Source: Leptidea sinapis
Lineage: Eukaryota > Arthropoda > Insecta > Lepidoptera > Pieridae
Direction of reading: 5' to 3'
DNA: 64,000 bases
NCBI RefSeq assembly: GCF_905404315.1
Contig: NC_066272.1
Span: forward strand, 992,001-1,056,000
Within the stretch, counting starts at the first letter, position 1, and every line of letters starts with the position of its first letter. This document shows positions 55,601-64,000 of the stretch, piece after piece. The notes beneath the pieces are model-generated. The model saw only the letters and a program-made list of their open reading frames with translations. It had not been told where the DNA came from and searched no databases. The translations under genes and the position numbers were made by a program.

Positions 55601-56577
55601 GTTGGTATGTGTAATATAAAGCACTATGTATTATTCGGGAGAAAGTGCGACCATACTTTGTTTGGTGAAGACACTATCGATAAGTTCCCCTAACACTTCG
55701 ATATAAATATTCTGTTAAATTTCAATAAATCCAAAATTCGGAGCGCCATCACAATTGCCTTCGTCATTACTAGCCCCATAATTTAATTAGCTCCGACGCC
55801 ATTCAAACTAAATTACATTATTGTTTGCGTACTACTACTTGACGGGAGAAAATGGCAACTTAATGGTGCACATTTGGCTGGTAATCTGTACCATAAAGTC
55901 TCACACTTGGAAACCTACCCAGTCGGGTGCTAAGTTCACTCTCTAAGAAGTCGCTTACAATATCCCTTCGATAAACAAAAATTTTACTATTATTTCCATA
56001 AAACTGTTCATAATACTAGTTGAATATAGCTCAAATAAAATATAAGAATACAAACTTCTAAATTCATGTCTACATTAAAAAGCAACGACACGGAAATTCG
56101 CAACAGGATTTAGCGGCCCAATTCTCTCGAAGTTTAATTGCAAACGTTACTACTTTCGCGTTTCACCTTTTTTCTTTTTACTCCAGGTTTTAATTTTTAA
56201 TAAAATTTCTCAAGTAACATTTGAAAATTATTTAGTAGGCGTACGATACGATTTCGAATTAAATTTATTAATATAAGCATTCACTTAAAATTTAGGATGA
56301 GTTTGAGAAGCACTTAATAGAACTAATTAGGACGAAGCTTGTTAAGGATCATTAATGAAATAATAATATTGAAGTCATAATCAAAACAACTCTGAGAATA
56401 ACTGCTTTGTATTTTGATTTCAACAAGCTCATCAATCAAATCATAATTATTAGTATCTTATGTTCACGACCCGTTGTTCTCTTGAGAACTCTTTAAAAAG
56501 TTGAGCATTAAATATAACCAAATAATAATTTCGTGATGACGGATAAGTGTATGACACATGTAAACTCAATAATTTGT
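55601..56577. other. no gene recognised
   Basis: AT-rich sequence with no supported feature. Confidence 0.4.
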
Positions 56578-56729
56578 TATGTTTTAAAGTGATAACCCTC
56601 ACTTCTAAAATTAATACACGAATAAAATTTGAAAACAATTTTTTTATGCGGGATGCGGGACTCGAGCCCACGGCTCTAGAACACCAGAGGTATTAATCCT
56701 AGAAGTGAGGGTTATCACTTTAAAACATA
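56578..56729. mobile_element. SINE-2-related foldback element with 30-bp perfect ends
   Basis: TATGTTTTAAAGTGATAACC then CTCACTTCTA at 56578-56607 is exactly complementary to 56700-56729. The 92-bp interior holds, on the minus strand, a tRNA-like box B (GGGCTCGAGTCCC, 56658-56670) followed by CAAATTTTATTCGTGTATTA, as in the 46.9 kb unit. It is thus a tRNA-like 3' half enclosed by inverted ends. No target duplication is evident. Confidence 0.7.
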
Positions 56730-56744
56730 AAAAATTGCTTAGGT

Positions 56745-56990
56745 TTACCAGAGCGACATCTCAAGTCAATTTCCTAATATGCAAATATTGGGGTTGAGCA
56801 GGTTATTAACTGTAAAGTAGATCCTGTAGATGAAGCCACATCCTGAGAGTTGAACAAAGCATACAAGATTATATGACGATACGTCACTCGAACGGTTAGC
56901 ACAGTTGGTAGAGCACTGGCACGGAACGCCAGAGGTCGTGAGTCCAGTCGCCGGTGTCCCGCAATGTTCATAAAATTTTCTTTACAAATT
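56745..56990 (+). mobile_element. SINE-2-related unit, copy 2, with box A and box B
   Basis: Colinear with the minus-strand unit at 46.3-46.5 kb (GCGACATCTCAAGTCAATTT; GCAAATATTGGGGTTGAGCA; CTGTAAAGTAGATC). It then has a tRNA-like part: box A TTAGCACAGTTGGTAGAGC at 56896-56914, five-pair stem CTGGC/GCCAG, box B-like GGTCGTGAGTCC at 56934-56945, and CCGGTGTCCCGCA. About 135 bp of unit lies upstream of box A, unlike a normal SINE, where the tRNA part is the 5' end. It is not a functional tRNA, as the acceptor and D arms do not pair. Confidence 0.68.
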
Positions 56991-58086
56991 TTATTTGTAT
57001 AAATGAATATTTGAGTTCAAATTTTCATTTAAAACATTCGTTTATGTATAACGAGCGAGCGCCTGCGACTTTTTTCGCTTATATATTGTTATTTATTTTA
57101 TATTTTAGTGAACTTTACTTTTTATTTGTGAATCGATCGGAATGAAACACTAGTCCAAGGATAGTACTGAAAGTTTATTCATATCGTTTTAGCCGTTATT
57201 GAGAGTAACGTGCTCAAAATAGAACGACATACAGTAAAAAGTAAATACTTTTGGCCTCGGTTACATAAGTCGAAGTTTATAGAATAGTAAATGTTAAAAG
57301 TTTTAGTATATTATTCTATGTCTATATACTTTCCATTATCATGGTAACAAATTTGAGAATCACTAGATGCTAGTATAACTTTGACAAAGCCCATTGTTAC
57401 TACGTAATACTGTAAGGGTCATGACATTGATGCTTTGTTCCCAGTTGAGTTGTACTACTATTAAGTAGATACTAGGTATTCGTCTTGTTAATTACATTAG
57501 CGTGTCTGATTTTCGATGATAATATATTATCATTTAATTGGTAATTATGAATGAAATTAAAGTTCTCAAAACCTCTTCATTTACGTTATAAGAAGCACTT
57601 GTAATCTACAAAGAGCGAGATGTAATACTCTTACGGTGGCATATATAAAAATCATCTTCGAAGTTATAAAGCATTTCAATGAATAAGAATTTCATTTGAT
57701 TGTAAGTCATGGCCGGTAAAAAATTATGAGTGACACTGAAATTGGGCTAGGAATCCATATATTCCTTAGTCCATATTCCAACACGACGTCTCAATTACGT
57801 CATACATTATTAATTGTAGTGTTATCTCTTTTACGAACAAGACTCCTTCTGGAAAACTCACCTAATAGCACCCCACTAATGAAACAAGCATCTATGGCAG
57901 ATTGCTTATAACATCATCCACATAAGGTAACTTAGTTACTCGAATCATTAAATCCTACTATATTGCTAAAATGATCAATTTCTAGAGGCTTATACAGGAA
58001 ATTGTTATGATAATAAATCACGAAAATATAAATGTTCAAATAAAAAAAAAAACATTTAAGTTAAGACCTTATCAACAATTACTCAC
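56991..58086. other. no gene recognised; downstream intron of the CUB gene
   Basis: AT-rich. This must begin with intron if the CUB exon is real, since the GTGAGT donor is at 58081-58086. I could not find the next exon, which must start with the third base of a codon. Confidence 0.4.
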
Positions 58087-58264
58087 TCTAGATGCTCCTT
58101 GTAGATATCAAATTCCGTGAAAGTTATCTCTACAATCTGGTGTGGCTGAGCGAGGAAAGTGTAGAGAAGACAGCGAGAGTGAGGGTACGGGTGAGGATAG
58201 TCTGGACTGCTGAAGGTGCCGCGTGTCTTGCCATGAGAAGACGTGAAACGGATGCACGAGCAAC
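58087..58264 (-). CDS. internal exon of a CUB-domain protein gene (possibly suppressor-of-lurcher-like)
   Basis: A 178-bp exon with 58 whole codons and two bases of a split codon at each end. It is bounded by an acceptor (GTAGATTTTTTTCAG, at 58265-58279) and a donor (GTGAGTAATTG, from 58086 downwards). The protein reads CSCIRFTSSHGKTRGTFSSP, then DYPHPYPHSRCLLYTFLAQP, then HQIVEITFTEFDIYKEHLE. This is the first half of a CUB domain: two cysteines 28 apart, the GTFSSPDYPHPYP turn, an aromatic Y-x-F strand, and the I-x-F-x-x-FDI strand with the acidic residue that often binds calcium. CUB domains are extracellular adhesion and receptor modules. The CSC opening and the CLLYTF..P..IVEI pattern remind me of insect suppressor-of-lurcher (SOL-1) proteins, glutamate-receptor accessory factors. 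That identity is from memory. Base composition is about 50 percent GC against 33 percent around it. No other exon of the gene was found in the window. Confidence 0.8.
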
Positions 58265-59959
58265 CTGAAAAAAATCTACTGTTAAAAAGATTGTTATAGA
58301 ATAGTCATTCTAGATCATTTTTACATTTTAATACCAGTAGAACTAACTATATGTGAAGTACAGTATTTTCTTTGATTATCATTTAAAAGGATTAACACTT
58401 AACTTTTAACACTTTCAAAGGATTTAAACGCGTGTAATTGTAACTTTGATTTTATTTATTTGATTTTTGCATAGTAAAATAATAAAAATATAATAAAAAC
58501 GTAACTTTTACGCAATAATCTAATGCAAGTACAAAATTACAATTACTCGCGTTTTAATACTTTCAAAAGTGTTTCATATAAATATACGTGTATTGTTTGC
58601 CCGGGCAGTACTGTCATAGCATGCCTTTTAGGATCCGGCTGAAAGTGAGCATTATCTCATAAGCCATAATAGAAAGACATAAGAAGTTTTAAGAGAATTC
58701 GAGAACTATTTCTGCTATAACAACAAATAATAAACGGAAATTGGCGAATTTAAAAATTGCTTTCTGATCTGATTTCAACTTCTGCTGAAATATGTTCGAA
58801 GCTCCAAAAAATTGTGGCATTTTAGTATGCACAGAAATAATGAAGAATAGATTAAAATTGGCCGGAATAAATCATTACTTTCGTGCAAGAGCACTTCCAT
58901 GTCTTAACCTATCGAGAAGGCAATATTTATTTTTCTCACTTTCAATAAAATTTGGTTTGAAATAGTTAAGTGTAGTGACCAGTTACGTATACCCAAATAT
59001 GGCATAATTAGTAGTTTTATTTGATAATGAAAGTGCCCTTAGCATGCACTCGATTTTAATTTGAGATACAAAAAAAAATGAAAAAAAAAATATTTATGAA
59101 TGAGAGCAATTTGAAGATTAGGGGAATTTATAAAATGAGCTTTAAGTACTTAGTACAATTAGCCCATTGTACTGAGTAAAAATATCTTCAGTAATTATGA
59201 AAGAAACTTTTTGTACAAAAACTTTCTTACCTAGATTTTTTTTATTTTTTTTTATTATAAGAATTATTCGTGACATTTTATTTTAGATTTATTTTATGAT
59301 TCTCGAGTTTATCTTAATCATATTTTTTCCAAAAATTATGTTGTAAATTTGCTTACGACATAAGGGAACTAAAGTATCATAATCAGAGAGCATGAAACTT
59401 ACTGATTTGTTCATTATCTTAATGATTTTCATATTATTTAGTTGTATTAATGTAATAGCAGTACATTTATAGGAATCAAATATTGATTGCCCATATCTCA
59501 TTGAAACACAAATAAATTTCTTAGAAATATCTATATTATTTGTTAATTGTGTAGTTAAGTGAAAAAGTTTTATTTCCAATGTCGACAGACTACAATATGC
59601 GATCTATTTTATTTATATATTATACGTTATATATTTTACGTTATATATTTTACGTATTTTTCACTTAAACTTTAAACTTTAAAATTCAACTTCAGAACAT
59701 AAAGAGACTGAACCATACCGAATTCAAACATAGTATAAACATCATACTAGAATTGTGTTTATATCAGGGTTAAGTGGTAGCCTTAAATACTGTTACCAAT
59801 GAAAAAAAGTAAACAAAATTATCACATTGTGTTTAAAACCTGTCATTTAAAGCTAAGTCCACATAGAATTAATTCGGCAAAGGAAGGCACAGCACGAAAG
59901 AGAAAAGATATAAATGGCGAGACTTAGAGTTGTTCTTTGTACGTAGACAGGGCTGTATA
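58265..59959. other. no gene recognised; upstream intron of the CUB gene
   Basis: AT-rich, compatible with intron. A 96-codon minus-strand frame at 59289-59579 has low-complexity composition and no motif. At 59628-59660 an 18-19-bp unit (ACGTTATATATTTTACGT) is repeated twice in tandem. Confidence 0.45.
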
Positions 59960-60110
59960 GGAATTTTCGCCTGATCTTATCTCAATCTTAATCCGCTGGA
60001 TTGTATGCTTTGGTGAGCTTTAGAGAGTATGGCAATTCTTAACGCCATAATGATTTGGAGTCATTAAAACAAACAGTAATGAATTTTCCTATTTAGATTG
60101 TTTTTAAATT
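59960..60110 (+). mobile_element. mariner/maT transposase relic
   Basis: A plus-strand frame with stops reads NPLDCMLW, stop, ALESMAILNAIMIWSH. It is preceded in another frame by PDLISILI. This matches the SPDLNPLDY.LW..LE...C.....NLE.LK block of maT-type transposases, as at 61.55 kb. It is short and decayed. Confidence 0.55.
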
Positions 60111-61147
60111 GATGCTTCAAAGTTTAAAGACCAAAGTGTTTGAATAAGTTTGATCATTTTAATGTTATTATATTAATATAGAAACTGGCGGTTACTACAG
60201 TTATAAGTGTGGCAGTAGAACAAAAGTATATTTCCTTCATTACAATATTTAGTGCAAGATAAGTGATGTCTAACGATCGTGCAACGGAATGTGGATTGTA
60301 AGAAATTATTCAAATATATTATAAATAAGGGCTTTGACAAAAAAATAATTTATAATAAAATCACACCGACTGACCATGTTTCAACAGTGAAAATCTTTTC
60401 ATTAATAAAAAAGATATTAATGTACTTTCGTTCATATATTGGGTCAGTATTATTTTGATCGAGCCCCTCTTTTTACTCGTAGGAAGTTTCAGGTCTTTTT
60501 TATGATACACTAAATATTTCTAGCAAAAATCTTCTTTATTTTAGATTTTTTTTTGTTTTCTAATTAAATTTTGGCATATTCTAACTTTAACATCAAATTA
60601 ATAAAGCAGGCGGCTGCCCATATTTTTTATGGATTTCGGTTGAGGATGTGTTGTTTTATCTATTGATAGTACGTTGGTTATTACCAACTTACAATATTAA
60701 TACCAAATTACAATATTAAGACGAAGTTAAAGAATATAATATATGATATAGCTTTTGCTTTGACGTTTGTGTCTATTTAATTCGTATTGACCCCCAATAA
60801 AAAAACCTTATGGCTAACTTAGTGTTTTTACTAAATAGATTTAAAAGGATCAAGTATTTTAGCTGACATAAGTGAAGTCCCTGTAATGGTAGACTCAGAG
60901 TATAAAATTTTAATAAAAGGTCTGACACGAGACGGGCTGAAATCCGGGATAATAACCAACTGTAGACTAGGAAAAAGCATTACACGGCCGTCATTCATAT
61001 TTTATTTGTAGCCGAGGCACTCTCGGTTATTAGAAACTTCTGGATTTATGTCACATGTGCGCGTTTCAAAATGCTTTCTGTTATTTCATGTGGCTCTTTT
61101 AATGTTCAACGCAGGGTCCACTTATCTATAAATAATTACATAAGCAT
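60111..61147. other. no gene recognised
   Basis: AT-rich. The first 150 bp may continue the transposase relic. Confidence 0.4.
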
Positions 61148-61215
61148 CGGTGGTGCAATAGCTTGACTCTCAGCCCGGAGGCCCGAGTTTGATCCTCTCC
61201 CGCCACGTACCAATT
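61148..61215 (+). mobile_element. tRNA-derived SINE head (SINE-3)
   Basis: CATCGGTGGTGCAATAGCTT and CTCAGCCCGGAGGCCCGAGT then TTGATCC give box A-like and box B-like blocks with the usual spacing, followed by CGCCACGTACCAATTTTTTT and CAGATCTCGTAAATAATTAT. It resembles the head of a lepidopteran SINE whose acceptor stem no longer pairs. Different from SINE-1 and SINE-2. Confidence 0.5.
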
Positions 61216-61271
61216 TTTTTCCAGATCTCGTAAATAATTATTTAAGTTTTCAATTTAATAATTAATTAAGG

Positions 61272-61356
61272 CAGCAAAGCTTTTGTGATTACTCTGGACA
61301 CTCTGTTACAAGAGAGTGTGTACCGCGGTGATTACATATTATCAGGTGAGCTATAT
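61272..61356 (+). mobile_element. LINE-A 3' UTR fragment
   Basis: GGCAGCAAAGCTTTTGTGAT, then ACTCTGG.CACTCTGTTACAAG, then the GAGAGTGTG..CCGCGGTGAT stretch and TATCAGGTGAGC follow the LINE-A end (GGCCGGCAACGCTCTTGTGA ... GGCGGTGATCACTTAACACC) with about 75 percent identity. Confidence 0.6.
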
Positions 61357-61423
61357 ACCTAGTCTTGCTACAAATAAAGTTTCTTTAATACGTAAATATA
61401 AAACAATTTCAAATATAAAAAGC

Positions 61424-61900
61424 TTATTCGAAGTGGTGTCTATTGGCTGCAGTACAGTCCTTTAAACGTTGAGGCCAGTTATCAATAGCAGCACGTACTC
61501 TTTCCATGGGAAAATTCTTCACTGCCAATCGCACCGATTGTTTTAGGGACTCCAAATTATCATGGCGTTTAGAGCAAGCCGTACTCTCTAAAACTGACCA
61601 TCCATAATCCAGCGAATAAGGATCGGGACTAGACGACGGCCAGTCTTCAGCTCTGATAAAGTCGGTCGGCGTCGAGTCTTGCTGAAAGGACCATTCTTGG
61701 TTATTGAACATGGTATTGTTAAGGGGCTTCACAACCTTCTCAAGAATGGTATCTTGATACACTTGTGCCGATGTTTTGATACCTTTTTCACAAAAGTATG
61801 GCTCAGTCACTCCTTCATAACTAATACCCCACCAAACCATCACTTAGATTGGATAGTGCCCACATTGCACTCTGTCGACAACTTAATAATCAGCTTATTT
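61424..61900 (-). mobile_element. mariner/maT-like transposase fragment
   Basis: 139 open codons: MMVWWGISYEGVTEPYFCEK, GIKTSAQVYQDTILEKVVKP, MFNNQEWSFQQDSTPTDFIR, AEDWPSSSPDPYSLDYGWSV and the C-terminus RAAIDNWPQRLKDCTAANRH. QQDS carries the second catalytic Asp and SPDPYSLDY the third acidic block of the D-D-D/E family. About 16 residues normally found between them (the region beginning APAH) are deleted, so the active site cannot form. The N-terminal DNA-binding half is absent. The 37D-type (maT) assignment is from the sequence pattern only. No terminal inverted repeats were found. Confidence 0.8.
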
Positions 61901-61984
61901 TTTGAGTTCTCATAAGAAAAATGAAATCAAAAATGACTACCTAAAAGTCAATCCAATTAGTAGGACAATATAATGTTGTTACAA

Positions 61985-62165
61985 TCATTGTCATTTTTGA
62001 AGTCGGTGTCAGCCAAGGTAGGTTTATAACCACATACATAGTAATAAGTGAGATGTGCTTGAGTCGCACCCGCGACCCCGACGTGACGCGACACGAGGCG
62101 AGCGGGTCCACGGCAGCAGGACAACTATTCCAAAAATAACAACAATTGTAAATACATGATATTTA
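61985..62165 (-). repeat. repeat P, copy 3
   Basis: The minus strand reads TTGTTGTTATTTTTGGAATA, then CGGGGTCGCGGGTGCGACTC, then AAGCACATCTCACTTATTAC, then CTACCTTGGCTGACACCGAC, colinear with 51.99-52.15 kb. Confidence 0.6.
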
Positions 62166-62170
62166 TAATG

Positions 62171-62410
62171 ATACCACGGATTGGGAATGGAGCGACCGCC
62201 TTAGGCTTTACAATAATTTGTTTAATTGTACGATATTACTATGTAAACATAATTATGTATTTTTTAATGAAAAAAAAAGCCTGCTAAGTTTGTTGCGCAC
62301 ATTCTTCTCAGGTCCGTGGCATTCTTTTTGGAATGGCTCATAGTTTTAGACTTTCAATAAGTGATGTCACATCCTATTTTTTATAAAAATGTTTGAATTT
62401 GAATTTTCGT
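62171..62410 (+). mobile_element. LINE-B 3' end
   Basis: Begins with the last coding bases (ATACCACGGATTGGGAATGG, complement of 10854-10873). It continues through the complete 3' UTR (GCCTGCTAAGTTTGTTGCGC; TTTCAATAAGTGATGTCACA) and ends in TTTGAATTTGAATTTT. Confidence 0.85.
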
Positions 62411-64000
62411 TATAATACAGAACTTAGGCTTAAAGAAATACATATAAAAATTCCAGTGACTTGGAAAAAATAATCATATCATACAAATATTTACTTACAG
62501 GGCCTTCAAGATGAGGAGTCGATAACGTCTTCAATTCGTCCATAGATCATAAACTAAAATATTCTCAAAGTAAAAGGTATTGAAAGTATTTCTTCGCAGC
62601 TTAAACTACCGCAAAGAGCACCCAACCCGGTAGCTCTGAATGAAATAAACTTTTATTGGTCTGGATAGTTCGCTTCCAATATTATTAGTTATTCCTAATA
62701 GGTGAGTATAGGTACTTCTACGTTATAGCGTTCACTAAATTGAGCTAATTCTCAAATCCACTGTCAATGAATATTCACGTGCTTTCGCGTTTTGATTATC
62801 TGTTATATAATGCCGGGTATTATCCGGGTTTGAGGAATCGCCAAACAATATTCTAAAGCTGTTTGCAAAGGAAAGTAATGTGCTATGAAATTTTAATGCT
62901 TCAATAGACCATTCTCGAGATGGTTTGAGATCACGAAATGTTAATGCTGAGGTACTAATTAATTTATTGAAATTAAATAGTCATTATTTCATCATTTAGT
63001 TTATATGGTGGAAGTAGGTACTGCATTGCTCCACACGATCTGACAATATTTAGAAAATTTAATAATGTTACCTTTTAAGTTAAAAAGGTTAACCTTTGTT
63101 CCTTTACTAAAACTTTTAACTGAATTCAGAAAAATGTTGCTGCAGCTTCTACTGAATCCCGTTTACTAATGAACCCGTGTTTATTAAACCCGGTAAATGG
63201 ACCAAAGTCACAATACAGGTGATAGAATAGTGATTTATACCTACGTCTGGGCGGAGCGCTAGGGTTGGTACATATAAGAAGATAGATCACGTGGACGGTG
63301 CGGCGCAGCTAATTTTACACGGACAGCTCTCAGTCTCAGTGCCATACGGCGTGGTACTCAATAGTTTTATCTTCCCAAGATTGCTTGGCGGCCGTGTAAA
63401 TCGTGTGTATGTGTGCGTGCGTCACTTTGTGCGCTCTAGTATGAAGGTCAAGTACTTTTCTATTGCTGTATTGTCTCCCAGTAGCTACTGACTAATTAGT
63501 TTATTAAATCCCCTCGGTAAACTATAATAATAATATAAATGAATGTGAGCCACATTCATTTATATTTACAAAGAATTAAATCGTATGATAACGTATATTT
63601 GGGGTGCTGCTCCTAAAAAAGTAATAACTCCATTATGTATGGAACATTAACTGGAGTGACAGCATCTAGATTAGGCTACATTACCGAGAGACTGATGAGC
63701 ACTTAGCTTTAATTAACATTACATGTGATTTTGATGTAAACTGGGCCTGAATCTAAATTGACTATTAAGGCAATGATCGCTAGCTATTTTTACCCAACTG
63801 TGAAAAGAAGGGTCATCTATTTTCATTCTTTTGCGTACACTTGCTCATATGTTGCGCTGTAAACAATAAATTCGTAAGGGAGATTTTTGTTCATTTTTCA
63901 TACAAAAGATTTTAAGTAAAACTAAAACTATACAAAATCATTTTATGATCTAATGAAACATGAAACATTAAGTATTATAATTTTTTTAAAGAAGATTACT
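62411..64000. other. no confirmed gene; possible exon and promoter signals
   Basis: Mostly AT-rich. At 62497-62506 TTTACTTACAG reads as an acceptor on the plus strand, followed by GLQDEESITSSIRP and a stop. The same bases read as a donor (CCT/GTAAGTAAAT) on the minus strand. At 63268-63490 a GC-rich island has a TATA-like CATATAAG, an E-box, TCAGT motifs and an ATG (63441) opening MKVKYFSIAVLSPSSY. None is strong enough to annotate as a gene. Confidence 0.35.

Noticed and set aside
56885..56960. Functional tRNA gene on plus strand
   Set aside because: D and acceptor arms do not pair, box B is imperfect, and the unit is repeated at 46.3 kb with extra upstream sequence.
57726..57911. Exon ending at CTATTAG/GTGAGT on minus
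   Set aside because: The donor is good but all three frames upstream hit stops within about 15 codons and there is no recognisable protein.
61148..61215. tRNA gene
   Set aside because: The box B-like element is imperfect and no cloverleaf forms; a SINE head is more likely.
58087..62560. Joining the 62.5 kb donor directly to the CUB exon
   Set aside because: In the phase required by the CUB frame the upstream segment has a TGA three codons before the junction, so an intermediate exon would be needed.
1..64000. LTR retrotransposon or retrovirus-like sequences
   Set aside because: I saw no paired LTRs, no primer-binding site and no gag, protease or integrase motifs; all reverse transcriptase pieces belong to non-LTR families.

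Overview
This 64 kb window looks like AT-rich, largely non-coding DNA from an insect nuclear genome, most probably a butterfly or moth (Lepidoptera). The basis is the repeat content: RTE and jockey/CR1-like LINEs with lepidopteran-type C-terminal proteins, short non-autonomous Helitrons ending in CTAG, Tc1/mariner remnants and tRNA-headed SINEs. There is no sign of bacterial gene organisation, ribosome binding sites or operons. The species cannot be named from the sequence alone.

Only one segment is convincing host coding sequence: a 178-bp minus-strand exon at 58087-58264 that encodes the first half of a CUB domain and has good splice sites on both sides. It may belong to a suppressor-of-lurcher-like gene. 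A second, weaker case is a pair of homologous exon-like segments on the minus strand at 36175-36350 (open, with splice acceptor and stop) and about 31373-31536 (decayed). Two further places, 62.5 kb and 63.3 kb, carry splice or promoter signals but no protein I recognise. Most of the window is therefore probably intron or intergenic sequence.

The rest is a graveyard of mobile elements. 1-12 kb holds an RTE fragment, LINE fragments and one essentially full-length RTE (6508-10447) with a perfect 12-bp target-site duplication. 12.5-15.2 kb is a nest: a LINE inside a SINE, followed by another LINE copy inside a different LINE. 17.3-19.6 kb has two direct copies of a hairpin-bearing repeat flanking a 22-unit, 20-bp minisatellite, with a Helitron and an RT relic in the first copy. 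22-30.5 kb has LINE relics, an internally deleted mariner and a Tc1-like element with both inverted ends. 31-46 kb has mixed LINE, Helitron and RTE pieces, including an apparent twin-primed RTE. 46-57 kb has tRNA-related foldback repeats, more SINEs and LINEs, and a third nested insertion at 54 kb. 58-64 kb has the CUB exon, mariner relics and unexplained sequence.

Names used below are local labels. LINE-A: short A-tail, C-terminal protein with the motif FYRIYHGECSEELF. LINE-B: tail of AATTTG repeats. LINE-C and LINE-D: related families seen once each. RTE-1 and RTE-2: RTE-clade families. SINE-1: tRNA head and a body containing GGGGCAAGATAATTTG. SINE-2: tRNA-like foldback family. Repeats H, M, N, P and Q are dispersed families seen two or more times. 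Family names are from motif recognition, not database searches.
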